This document shows, piece by piece, positions 1 to 5,071 of a stretch of 5,257 nucleotides of DNA. The stretch lies in assembly GCA_030844625.1 (NCBI GenBank), contig JAUUNJ010000213.1, positions 1 through 5,257 on the forward strand, written 5' to 3'. The translations under genes were made by a program, and so were the position numbers. How positions within the stretch are numbered: the first letter of the stretch is position 1; each line of letters starts with the position of its first letter. Under the pieces are notes generated by a model that saw only the letters and a program-made list of their open reading frames with translations, ran no database searches and had not been told where the DNA came from. Source of the stretch: Roseburia sp. GTDB lineage: Bacteria; Bacillota; Clostridia; Lachnospirales; Lachnospiraceae.

Positions 1-407
1 AGAATCTGATATCCTTTTGTGTCATCTGGATCGTCATCGGTATCCACAGGAATGATTGCTACACAGCCTTCATCCATCATGGACATAACAACATCTTGGA
101 TAAATGCCCTACCAGTCTGATCAAGATTGGCTTCCAACGACAAACATTCGTTTAAACCGCTTTTTATAACATTTAAAAACCGCCCTTTATCATCCAACTG
201 AACGTGCTGAATGTTGATGGCGGCTACGTCTAAAGCGATTCTATTGTATACGGACGTGACTATCGATCTTTCGTTTCCTCTGGTAAGGCGAAAACGATCA
301 GGACGATATGAATAACCCGAACCGATATTCTGTGACATCATGGTAGGGGCTCTATTGCGAAAAGCATTCCAGGCATTTTTAAACCTGGAACTTAATGATA
401 AATCCAT
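1..407 (-). CDS. Phage portal protein, N-terminal part (cut by left window edge)
   Basis: Portal proteins form the dodecameric ring at one vertex of the head, through which terminase pumps DNA and to which the tail connectors attach. Only the first 135 codons are present; the frame is open to the window edge. The start is ATG at 405-407, with an AGGAGGT ribosome site at 419-425. The N-terminus is basic and amphipathic (RFKNAWNAFRNRA, residues 8-20). Next comes the ERSIVTSVYNRIALDVA segment (46-62), typical of HK97-like portals, where an early helix is followed by I/V-rich strands. The FIQDVVMSMMDEGCVAIIPV stretch (102-121) matches the usual portal core, in which a helix leads to a strand ending in 'a.ipv'. 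Position downstream of the large terminase agrees. Portals are normally 400 residues or more, so most of the gene is outside. The family call comes from residue pattern plus gene order, not from a database search. Confidence 0.82.
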   Translation of the reverse strand, partial: MDLSLSSRFKNAWNAFRNRAPTMMSQNIGSGYSYRPDRFRLTRGNERSIVTSVYNRIALDVAAINIQHVQLDDKGRFLNVIKSGLNECLSLEANLDQTGRAFIQDVVMSMMDEGCVAIIPVDTDDDPDDTKGYQI

Positions 408-435
408 TTTGAATTCTCACCTCCTAAAAATAGGC

Positions 436-466
436 AAAAAAAAAGACCCCTTTTCTTAAGAGGTCT
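436..466 (-). terminator. Intrinsic (Rho-independent) terminator between the cassette and portal
   Basis: Read on the minus strand, AGACCTC (466-460) pairs with GGGGTCT (450-444). Two more T-A pairs close inside it, giving a 9-bp stem with a 5-base loop, followed at once by eight T (443-436). The one non-Watson-Crick pair is a G-U only in the minus-strand RNA; in the plus-strand RNA it is an A-C mismatch and no T-tract follows. The direction is therefore minus. It starts 9 bases after the stop of the 67-residue gene and ends just upstream of the portal ribosome site. Confidence 0.85.
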
Positions 467-475
467 CCAGTAATT

Positions 476-679
476 TTACACCGGTATTTTGTTCAGTATA
501 GATTCGCATATGATTCCGTTACTATCGGGATTATAATGCTCGTCTAAACACTTCAGTGTCAGGAAATTCCCAACCTTTTCTTCTATGTCTGCCCAATATT
601 CATCGGTCTCAGATAAACCGTTAAAATTGCAGTCCAATCCGAGTGACTGCATAAGGTTTATTTCTTCTTCACTGAACAT
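476..679 (-). CDS. Small acidic protein, candidate immunity/antitoxin partner of the upstream nuclease-like protein
   Basis: This 67-residue protein has 14 Asp/Glu and only 3 Lys/Arg (net about -11), with no membrane segment or signal peptide. It opens with FSEEEINLM, has a central acidic helix-like stretch (EYWADIEEKVGNFL, residues 27-40) and ends in a GIICESILNKI helix (55-65). The start is ATG at 677-679 with AAAGGA as ribosome site, 7 bases upstream. That site overlaps the TGA stop of the preceding gene, leaving a 4-base gap, so the two are probably translationally coupled. The upstream protein is very basic (about +17). A tiny acidic protein placed directly after a basic nuclease-like protein is the usual layout of immunity proteins and antitoxins. 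A strong terminator follows immediately. I do not recognise a named family; the immunity role is inferred from charge, size and position. Confidence 0.75.
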   Translation of the reverse strand: MFSEEEINLMQSLGLDCNFNGLSETDEYWADIEEKVGNFLTLKCLDEHYNPDSNGIICESILNKIPV

Positions 680-683
680 ATGC

Positions 684-1166
684 TCATCCTTTCTTTAAAT
701 ATTTACGCTTTGTTCTACTTCCTGTACACCAAGTGGTTGTTATGGTTCCATTTTCAGGATTCACTGCTACTGTCGCAGATTTCCCTATAAACTGCTGACT
801 TGGTCGTCCAAGGTTATCGGTTTTTGTTTTAATGCTACCATGATTCAACGGATTTTTCAATGCATCCAAAATTCCTTCAACGGTTACCGGTCTTGATTCT
901 GTTTGTGTCCTATCAAGGGCATGATCTGAAAAGCGTGTAACCAATATTCCGTTTGAAGCTTTTACAGGTGTTCGCAACTTACTATTCATTCTTGCCTGGA
1001 TAGAGCTTCTATCATGAGCTAATTGTTCTTTCGTTCTCCGAACTCCCCATTTCATACCTTTTATTCCATAATGCATCAAATTATCATTTGATTCGATACG
1101 AGCTACTTTTCTGATGGTGTAGGGTCGTAATACAGAAGAGCAATCAATTAACTTTGCTATTAGCAT
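684..1166 (-). CDS. GMKWGVRR-motif protein with probable BECR-type (Barnase/EndoU/ColicinE5-D/RelE-like) nuclease domain; candidate phage toxin
   Basis: 160 residues, very basic (29 Lys/Arg against 12 Asp/Glu). Residues 1-30 are not recognised. Residues 31-44 (MHYGIKGMKWGVRR) are the short motif common in phage head-module proteins and also found in the 137-residue neighbour upstream of terminase. Residues about 76-150 look like a compact BECR fold: helix VTRFSDHALDRT (76-87) with candidate catalytic His82, a second helix VEGILDALKNP (96-106), then strands SQQFIGKSATVAV (123-135) and GTITTTW (140-146). The pattern 'H..dR ... i..al..P ... y.G ... v..n...g.i.T.w' is shared by phage BECR-type (PBECR) and related RNase toxins. 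The ATG start at 1164-1166 lies 11 bases after the terminase stop with a GGGGG ribosome site. The internal ATG at residue 31 has no ribosome site. Nuclease activity is inferred; the fold assignment is moderate. Confidence 0.82.
   Translation of the reverse strand: MLIAKLIDCSSVLRPYTIRKVARIESNDNLMHYGIKGMKWGVRRTKEQLAHDRSSIQARMNSKLRTPVKASNGILVTRFSDHALDRTQTESRPVTVEGILDALKNPLNHGSIKTKTDNLGRPSQQFIGKSATVAVNPENGTITTTWCTGSRTKRKYLKKG
1008..1076 (-). repeat. GMKWGVRR module, copy 2 (inside the nuclease-like gene)
   Basis: Encodes residues 31-53 of the nuclease-like protein. It matches the copy at 3263-3331 in the protein just upstream of terminase: H.GI.GMKWGVRR followed by ..QLA..R. Within it, 17 bases (1039-1055) are identical to 3294-3310, including synonymous positions of the PHE-free MKWGV/R core. 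Confidence 0.75.
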
Positions 1167-1177
1167 CTTTATACCCC

Positions 1178-2923
1178 CTACTCGAATGCTTCCCGATTCG
1201 CCTTGAATGCGATGTACGCATCCATCATTGCGGCGACGGCATCGATTTTTTGCTCATACCGCTTTTTCAGCAATTTACGGTTCCCGTTAGTATCTTCCAG
1301 AGTAATACAGTTTCCCATAGCAAATGTCATCAAATCCTCATCAAACAGGAGCATTCGCTCTTCTGAAAGTTTCTTCAATTCGCCAAGTGGGACAGATTCT
1401 GTCTTTGCACCCTGGATAACTTTTTCTATTCCGAATGGTCCATTTTCACTTGCCCAACGTTCAACAAATTCCTTTGCATTGTATGGGTCATAACCAAAGC
1501 ATCGTACATCATAACCGCATTCAATAATATGGTTATCCAAATCCTCATATACTTCCATCATGTCAAGAACCGTCCCTTCCAACACAATAAGACTTCCCTC
1601 TTTCATAAACTGATCGTATTTAATTCTCATTGCTGCTGGGAGTTTCATCAGAGTCGATGAGGAAATGTAGTTTCTGGTTTTGATGCCGAATGATCCGTTC
1701 GACAATGGGAATAAAAATGTGAATGCACAGAAATCGTCGCCTTGTGATAAATCAGCTCCCAAAGAACATGGCATCTGCCAATAATCTCGATGGCGATGTG
1801 GGAGAGTTTCTTCATATGTAAAGTAATATGTGTATCCCTCCATAGGAAGTCCGAAGCGCTTAGCCAAAATATCGTTTCGAGCTGCCGGAGCCTTTTCTGC
1901 TCTCTCAACGTCCAGCTGATAGGTTTCATAAGAAACAGTCTTTCCAAGGTTCGGATTTGCTTTCAACCATTTATCCGGATCGGCAACCTCATCGATAGAA
2001 TCCAGCTTATACCACCAGATCGATACGTGCGGATTGATATAATCCCCTTTTAGAATATCCATCAATTCCATTTTGATTGTATCGCCAGCACCGTTACGGA
2101 CAGTACCCTCTGAACTGATCGCAACGATAAGGTAGTCGTTGACCTTCGATGCACCCTGTTCGATTGCTCCGATTACATCTTCTCGAATATCACCAGAAAG
2201 CCACTCGTCAACCGTCGCCACTTTAAGCTGAAGTCCCTGAAGTTTGTCGATTCTCATTGGACGAATTTCAAGAAGCGATCCAGTAAGGAAGTTTTCAATT
2301 CCTTTCTTAGTGGATGCCAATTTCATTCTATTCGCCTTTGATCCGGTTGTGTTCTGCAACGATCCTTCTGTAAGGAACTTATAGAAAGGTCCTCTTGATC
2401 TGGTAATAGCGGTTCGAATCGGGGACAACACCTCTTCTGCCTGCTTCATCGTCGGGGCTGTGGTTATCTGATGTGTCGTTGTGACATCAACATTTAAGAA
2501 GAAATTCTGCAAGCATGAACCATACATTGACTTTGCAGCACCTCTGGCCACTATGAGATATTGCTTATTAACTAATCTTTTTCGGATAGACTTGGTGACA
2601 TAATGTCCACCATGACCATCTTCATAAGGTTCGTATACACTTCTCTCAACAAAATAGTACCAGCCGAAAATCTGCTCAGCCCAAACTTTAAATGTGTCAA
2701 GCAGTTTCAAATCTGAACCGTCAGTTAAAGTAAGCTCATTCTCGCAATAACTGATAAACCCCTCTACTGCTTGATCGTCGTAATAAATTCCAGGATTTGC
2801 AATGAGATCATCGATTCGGTTCATCTCCATCTCGATTTCTCGGCATACCGGAATTTCGCCACGAATTACGGCATCACGAAACATGCCGTAGTATTTCGGG
2901 ACGGCAGTGTTCGATAACGCCAT
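1178..2923 (-). CDS. terL: Terminase large subunit (DNA-packaging ATPase and nuclease)
   Basis: 581 residues, the usual length for Terminase_1-type large subunits. The protein docks on the portal, cuts concatemeric phage DNA and drives it into the prohead by ATP hydrolysis. ATPase half: Q-motif-like WAEQIFGWYYF (81-91), Walker A VARGAAKS (125-132, Lys131), Walker B LKVATVDEW (233-241, Asp239/Glu240) and coupling motif LIVAISSEGT (265-274). Nuclease half: strand with the first metal ligand GADLSQGDD (Asp391), middle acid in FGYDPYNA (Asp479), and the C-terminal pair KIDAVAAMMDAY (Asp561, Asp568). All motifs are present and in order, so the enzyme looks intact. The Walker A lacks the second Gly of the classical form, as is common in terminases. 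The ATG at 2921-2923 has AGGAG 9 bases upstream, overlapping the stop of the previous gene. With an HNH gene in the same operon, cos-type packaging is likely. Confidence 0.97.
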   Translation of the reverse strand: MALSNTAVPKYYGMFRDAVIRGEIPVCREIEMEMNRIDDLIANPGIYYDDQAVEGFISYCENELTLTDGSDLKLLDTFKVWAEQIFGWYYFVERSVYEPYEDGHGGHYVTKSIRKRLVNKQYLIVARGAAKSMYGSCLQNFFLNVDVTTTHQITTAPTMKQAEEVLSPIRTAITRSRGPFYKFLTEGSLQNTTGSKANRMKLASTKKGIENFLTGSLLEIRPMRIDKLQGLQLKVATVDEWLSGDIREDVIGAIEQGASKVNDYLIVAISSEGTVRNGAGDTIKMELMDILKGDYINPHVSIWWYKLDSIDEVADPDKWLKANPNLGKTVSYETYQLDVERAEKAPAARNDILAKRFGLPMEGYTYYFTYEETLPHRHRDYWQMPCSLGADLSQGDDFCAFTFLFPLSNGSFGIKTRNYISSSTLMKLPAAMRIKYDQFMKEGSLIVLEGTVLDMMEVYEDLDNHIIECGYDVRCFGYDPYNAKEFVERWASENGPFGIEKVIQGAKTESVPLGELKKLSEERMLLFDEDLMTFAMGNCITLEDTNGNRKLLKKRYEQKIDAVAAMMDAYIAFKANREAFE

Positions 2924-2935
2924 TATTTTCTTCTC

Positions 2936-3349
2936 CTACTTCTTCTTATTCGGGTTTGCAGCGATGTACTGTGCGGCCTCTTTAAGATTGAATTCTTTTG
3001 TCATTGCAGTCTTTACGGCATAGGTCATTGCTCCAGCCGCAGCCACAGTCAACGCTTTCTTTCCGGATGCAGAAAGAATTTCTGACACATACTTTCTACC
3101 AGGTGCGATGTCGTCTTCTGTAAGATTCTTAAACTCGCGTTCTAATTTAAGTCTCTCAATCTTTTTCTTCAGATCGGCATCGGACATTGTTCGCCGATTC
3201 TTAACAGCAGCTTTACGTGCTGATACCTCATTCTTATCATCTGAAGATTTGGAAGAATGTCCTCTGGCTCTTGCAAGCTGTGCTTCTGATCTTCGAACTC
3301 CCCATTTCATTCCAAGAATTCCATGGTGTGCTAAATAGGTGTTATTCAT
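2936..3349 (-). CDS. GMKWGVRR-motif phage head-module protein of unknown function
   Basis: 137 residues, basic, no signal peptide. An N-terminal YLAHHGILGMKWGVRR (5-20) is followed by a low-complexity Ser/Lys-rich linker (about 30-48). Then comes a helical region with RRTMSDADLKKKIERLKLER (52-71) and a PGRKYVSEILSASGKKAL segment (83-100), and an Ala-rich helix AVAAAGAMTYAVKTA-like near 101-115 that is too short and polar at its ends for a confident membrane call. Proteins with this motif plus an 'RR.(L/M)SD.(D/E)L..(K/R)IERLKLE' helix are widespread in Bacillota and actinobacterial phages near terminase/portal genes, usually annotated as structural or hypothetical. The start ATG overlaps the previous stop by ATGA (3346-3349), implying translational coupling. 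The stop lies 12 bases before terminase. A virion-associated or scaffold-like role is inferred from context only. Confidence 0.85.
   Translation of the reverse strand: MNNTYLAHHGILGMKWGVRRSEAQLARARGHSSKSSDDKNEVSARKAAVKNRRTMSDADLKKKIERLKLEREFKNLTEDDIAPGRKYVSEILSASGKKALTVAAAGAMTYAVKTAMTKEFNLKEAAQYIAANPNKKK
3263..3331 (-). repeat. GMKWGVRR module, copy 1 (upstream of terminase)
   Basis: Encodes residues 7-29 of the 137-residue protein. It shares the H.GI.GMKWGVRR..QLA..R pattern with 1008-1076, and bases 3294-3310 are identical to 1039-1055. The two copies sit on either side of the terminase gene in the same orientation, about 2.25 kb apart. Confidence 0.75.
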
Positions 3350-3885
3350 TTTGAATCTCCCTCCTTTGCGATGTAACTGGTAACACCTCCGCTGGCATTG
3401 GATGTCTGATAATATGGAACTTCATGAATCACAAGGTCTTCGCTAAGCACCTTTCCAGATGTATCCAAAGTTTGAGTCTGATGCGCCTTTGGCGTAACTT
3501 CGTACGATCCAGAATAATGCTCAGGCTCGTCCGGATCGGTGTCATCGTTTTCCGCAGCAACATTTAGACGCCATTCGTACTCACTGATTTGTGTTTTATA
3601 ACACTCCAGCACGGCCGAACTAAGCGGCGGATCGAAAAGAAGTTTGACCTTCAAATGCATATAAGATTTGACAAGCATGTATTTGGATTCATCAGAAATG
3701 AAATCTTTCCACGTTGCACTCTTATCTTCGATCATGAAACCTTTGGATGGACCGACACCAAGCTGTGTAAGAATTGAGAACACAGAATTGATGTGCATGA
3801 TCAAATCTGCATCGAAATGTTCATACTCCTCTGCGATACCGAGTAATTTCTTGATTGATGTCAGTACACTATCTGTAATATTCAT
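3346..3885 (-). CDS. Head-tail connector-like protein with an extra C-terminal module
   Basis: 179 residues in two parts. Residues 1-110 resemble phage head-tail connector (gp6-like/gp15-like adaptor) proteins: ILTSIKKLLGI-like opening helix (8-17), FDADLIMHINSVFSILTQLGVG (24-45), ITEDK-like loop with W59 and F62, KSYMHLKVKLLFDPP (73-87), and EYEWRLN (102-108). These four-helix proteins bind under the portal and form the next ring towards the tail. An acidic linker (DDTDPDEPEH, 114-123) leads to a second part with YEVTPKAHQTQTLDTSGK (128-145) and VIHEVPYYQTSN (152-163), a beta-rich pattern that recurs in unrelated phage structural proteins. The ATG at 3883-3885 has GGAGG 7 bases upstream. The stop overlaps the next start. 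The position upstream of terminase is not classical, since HK97-type connectors usually follow the capsid gene. Connector identity is by residue pattern and is moderate. Confidence 0.83.
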   Translation of the reverse strand: MNITDSVLTSIKKLLGIAEEYEHFDADLIMHINSVFSILTQLGVGPSKGFMIEDKSATWKDFISDESKYMLVKSYMHLKVKLLFDPPLSSAVLECYKTQISEYEWRLNVAAENDDTDPDEPEHYSGSYEVTPKAHQTQTLDTSGKVLSEDLVIHEVPYYQTSNASGGVTSYIAKEGDSK

Positions 3886-3899
3886 GATCGCACCTCCAT

Positions 3900-4118
3900 C
3901 TAACAGAGTTTTATAAACTCACTCATGCAATACCCGCTGATACCATCCACAGTCTTTACTTTATAAAAACCGGAAACAGACTCATCGTTGCATACCTTCA
4001 CAACTGTATCCGAACCGATGATTCCTAATGATCTGGATGCCTGCGTCGGGTCTTTGCGAATGTTTAAATTCATACAATTTACCACAACACCCATAAGTGG
4101 CTTCTTGTTTCCTTCCAT
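3900..4118 (-). CDS. Small bacterial SH3-like (SH3b) domain protein
   Basis: 72 residues, essentially one bacterial SH3 domain. Visible hallmarks are VVVNCMNLNIRKDPTQASRS (11-30, the 'LN.R..ps..s..ig.i' signature), the strand IIGSDTVVKVC (33-43), and the closing GFYKVKTVDGISGYCMSEFIKL (50-71, the 'W/FYKV....G..GY....yi' signature). Such domains usually bind peptides or cell-wall peptides. There is no signal peptide or catalytic partner here, so an endolysin-like role is not indicated, and a packaging or virion role is only a guess. The frame is open upstream to an ATG at 4169. The internal ATG at 4116-4118 is chosen because it has a perfect AGGAGG 6 bases upstream that overlaps the HNH stop, and because the extra 17 residues would lie inside the HNH gene. 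Four Cys in 72 residues is notable. Confidence 0.86.
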   Translation of the reverse strand: MEGNKKPLMGVVVNCMNLNIRKDPTQASRSLGIIGSDTVVKVCNDESVSGFYKVKTVDGISGYCMSEFIKLC

Positions 4119-4124
4119 AATTTT

Positions 4125-4130
4125 CCTCCT
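4125..4130 (-). promoter_or_regulatory. Ribosome binding site deciding the SH3-like gene start
   Basis: AGGAGG on the minus strand, 6 bases before the ATG at 4116-4118 and overlapping the TAG stop of the HNH gene. It rules in the 72-residue product over the 89-residue alternative. Confidence 0.85.
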
Positions 4131-4545
4131 AATGCCTCCATGGGCATGTATCATTTTTTCGTCGTTCATTTGGAACTGTTAAAAGTAGTTTCTCATCTCC
4201 ATAATGTATAGCATTGTGGGTCGATAAAGTTGTTGCAATTAGATACTCTGGATTCAGAACCAAATCAGTCCGCAACAGTATATCCTGCTGCCTTATTGGG
4301 TTCATGTGATGAATAAGAATCTTTCCACGAATCTCGTAACCATCCAATCCAAGATCGCATCCATTATCACGAATAATAATTTTTCTCCGAATGTCCTTCC
4401 ATTCTTGAGAATTGTAAAATATCTGATTAAGGTATCTATCGAATCCGAATGTCTCTTCGCCAACTACTCCATCCAAACGAAGATACTCGTATCGTTCCTT
4501 AAAGGTTGGAATCTGCAAGAGTTCTGAATAGCATCTAAGCATCAT
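4129..4545 (-). CDS. HNH endonuclease of the phage packaging module
   Basis: 138 residues with the chosen start. The HNH beta-beta-alpha metal site is visible: LIHHMNPI (residues 77-84, His79/His80), LNPEYLIATTLSTHNAIHYG (97-116) with Asn98 and His110-Asn111, and a C-terminal NDTCPWRH. The usual pair of CxxC zinc ligands is not complete: only Cys63 (DNGCDLGLDGYEI) and the C-terminal Cys are seen, as in the compact phage subfamily. In cos phages such as HK97, an HNH protein encoded beside terminase stimulates cos cleavage, which is the likely role here rather than homing. The frame is open back to a GTG at 4575. The ATG at 4543-4545 is preferred (the next codon is also ATG), because GGAG and AGGTGG ribosome sites lie 4-13 bases upstream and the overlap with the preceding gene falls to 11 bases. 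Confidence 0.88.
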   Translation of the reverse strand: MMLRCYSELLQIPTFKERYEYLRLDGVVGEETFGFDRYLNQIFYNSQEWKDIRRKIIIRDNGCDLGLDGYEIRGKILIHHMNPIRQQDILLRTDLVLNPEYLIATTLSTHNAIHYGDEKLLLTVPNERRKNDTCPWRH

Positions 4546-4867
4546 CCACCTCATCTCCATGACCGCTATAACCACGAAATGCTTTTAATGCATCCGCATA
4601 CAGTTTCTCAGAATTTTCAATAGATTTCAGATTCTGTGTCTTTGCCTCTATCAGTTCCTTCTGTTTTTCCAAAATCTCTTTTTCGATTCTTTCTTTCGTT
4701 GAACCGAGCTTTAAATAGTGAGTAATTACCTGAGATGAAGCTGTTCCCTCTCGTAACTGCTTTTCAGCCAAGTCAACCGCCAATGAAACAAGCTGATTTT
4801 CTCTCGCTTCTGGCGTTAATGCTGGACGCATCATCCTAGAAGACTCGGATTGCTTTGCTTTCCTCAA
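4535..4867 (-). CDS. Conserved phage protein at head of packaging operon; candidate small terminase or terminase-associated protein
   Basis: 110 residues, mostly helical. A basic start (MRKAKQSESSRMMRPAL) leads to LTPEARENQLVSLAVDLAEKQLREGTASSQVITHYLKLGS (17-56). A Lys/Glu-rich coiled-coil-like helix follows (about 57-85: ERIEKEILEKQKELIEAK), then EKLYADALKAFRGYSG (87-102) and an acidic tail DEVDDA. This family is common directly before HNH and terminase genes in Bacillota phages and is usually called hypothetical. Position next to the candidate cos region and first in the packaging operon makes a DNA-recognition (TerS-like) role plausible, but no clear helix-turn-helix is visible. The start is TTG at 4865-4867, set by an AAGGAGG 8 bases upstream; no in-frame ATG lies nearby. 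That ribosome site and start lie in an inverted repeat (see 4863-4992). Confidence 0.84.
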   Translation of the reverse strand: MRKAKQSESSRMMRPALTPEARENQLVSLAVDLAEKQLREGTASSQVITHYLKLGSTKERIEKEILEKQKELIEAKTQNLKSIENSEKLYADALKAFRGYSGHGDEVDDA

Positions 4868-4875
4868 AGTTGATG

Positions 4876-4882
4876 CCTCCTT
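4876..4882 (-). promoter_or_regulatory. Ribosome binding site fixing the TTG start at 4867
   Basis: AAGGAGG on the minus strand, 8 bases before TTG (4865-4867). It is the only credible site for this reading frame and supports use of a non-ATG start. An ATG at 4885-4887 lies in another frame. Confidence 0.85.
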
Positions 4883-4932
4883 CCATTTAGTTGTTCGTTA
4901 CTTCTGTGATAGTTCTCACATACTTTTCCAGT

Positions 4933-4960
4933 ATTTAAAAGGACCTACAAATCATGACAA
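4933..4960 (-). promoter_or_regulatory. Weak candidate promoter for the packaging operon
   Basis: On the minus strand, TTGTCA (4960-4955; five of six consensus bases) is followed after 16 bases by TTAAAT (4938-4933; four of six). Initiation would fall near 4926, about 58 bases before the TTG start and inside the loop of the inverted repeat. The match is modest and phage late promoters often need an activator. Confidence 0.28.
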
Positions 4961-5071
4961 TGCTACTCAACGAAAGGAGAACTAACTTTGAGCCGATCCC
5001 ACAGAAACCGTTGTCAAATATCATGAGTTATAGACCCTTGTAAACACTGGAACAGCTGAAAAGGCTCCCTA

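Larger units (their letters stand above)
4863..4992 (-). promoter_or_regulatory. Interrupted inverted repeat able to hide the first ribosome site (candidate translational switch)
   Basis: On the minus strand, CTCAAAGTT (4992-4984) and CTCCTTTC (4979-4972) are complementary to AACTTTGAG (4871-4863) and GGAAGGAG (4884-4877). That gives 9 bp, then a 4x5 internal loop, then 8 bp with one G-U. The loop between the arms is 87 bases. The downstream arm contains the AAGGAGG ribosome site and the TTG start of the 110-residue protein. A transcript that begins upstream of 4992 could therefore fold so as to block initiation; one that begins inside the loop could not. The pairing is read directly from sequence, the function is inferred. 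Confidence 0.55.

Noticed and set aside
1154..1493. Two overlapping plus-strand open frames (1154-1366 and 1203-1493)
   Set aside because: They lie opposite the end of the large terminase, whose C-terminal nuclease motifs are intact. They have no good ribosome site and no recognisable protein.
1648..2053. Open frames of 99 codons (minus, 1648-1947) and 87 codons (plus, 1790-2053)
   Set aside because: Both are other-frame shadows of the terminase gene around its nuclease half; composition is rich in Ser, His and Cys and looks non-coding.
3108..4182. Plus-strand open frames at 3108-3338, 3589-3777, 3668-3916 and 3988-4182
   Set aside because: Each lies opposite a well-supported minus-strand gene, lacks a ribosome site and shows no known family.
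4306..4527. Plus-strand open frame of 73 codons
   Set aside because: Antisense to the conserved HNH motif region, with no ribosome site or family resemblance.
5012..5017. Perfect TTGACA -35 box on the minus strand
   Set aside because: No acceptable -10 sequence 16-18 bases further; the bases there are GC-rich.
4935..5024. 29-codon ATG frame on the minus strand, followed in frame after its TAA by 15 more readable codons ending at 4887-4889
   Set aside because: No good ribosome site, very short and interrupted by a stop. A decayed small gene cannot be excluded, but nothing supports it.
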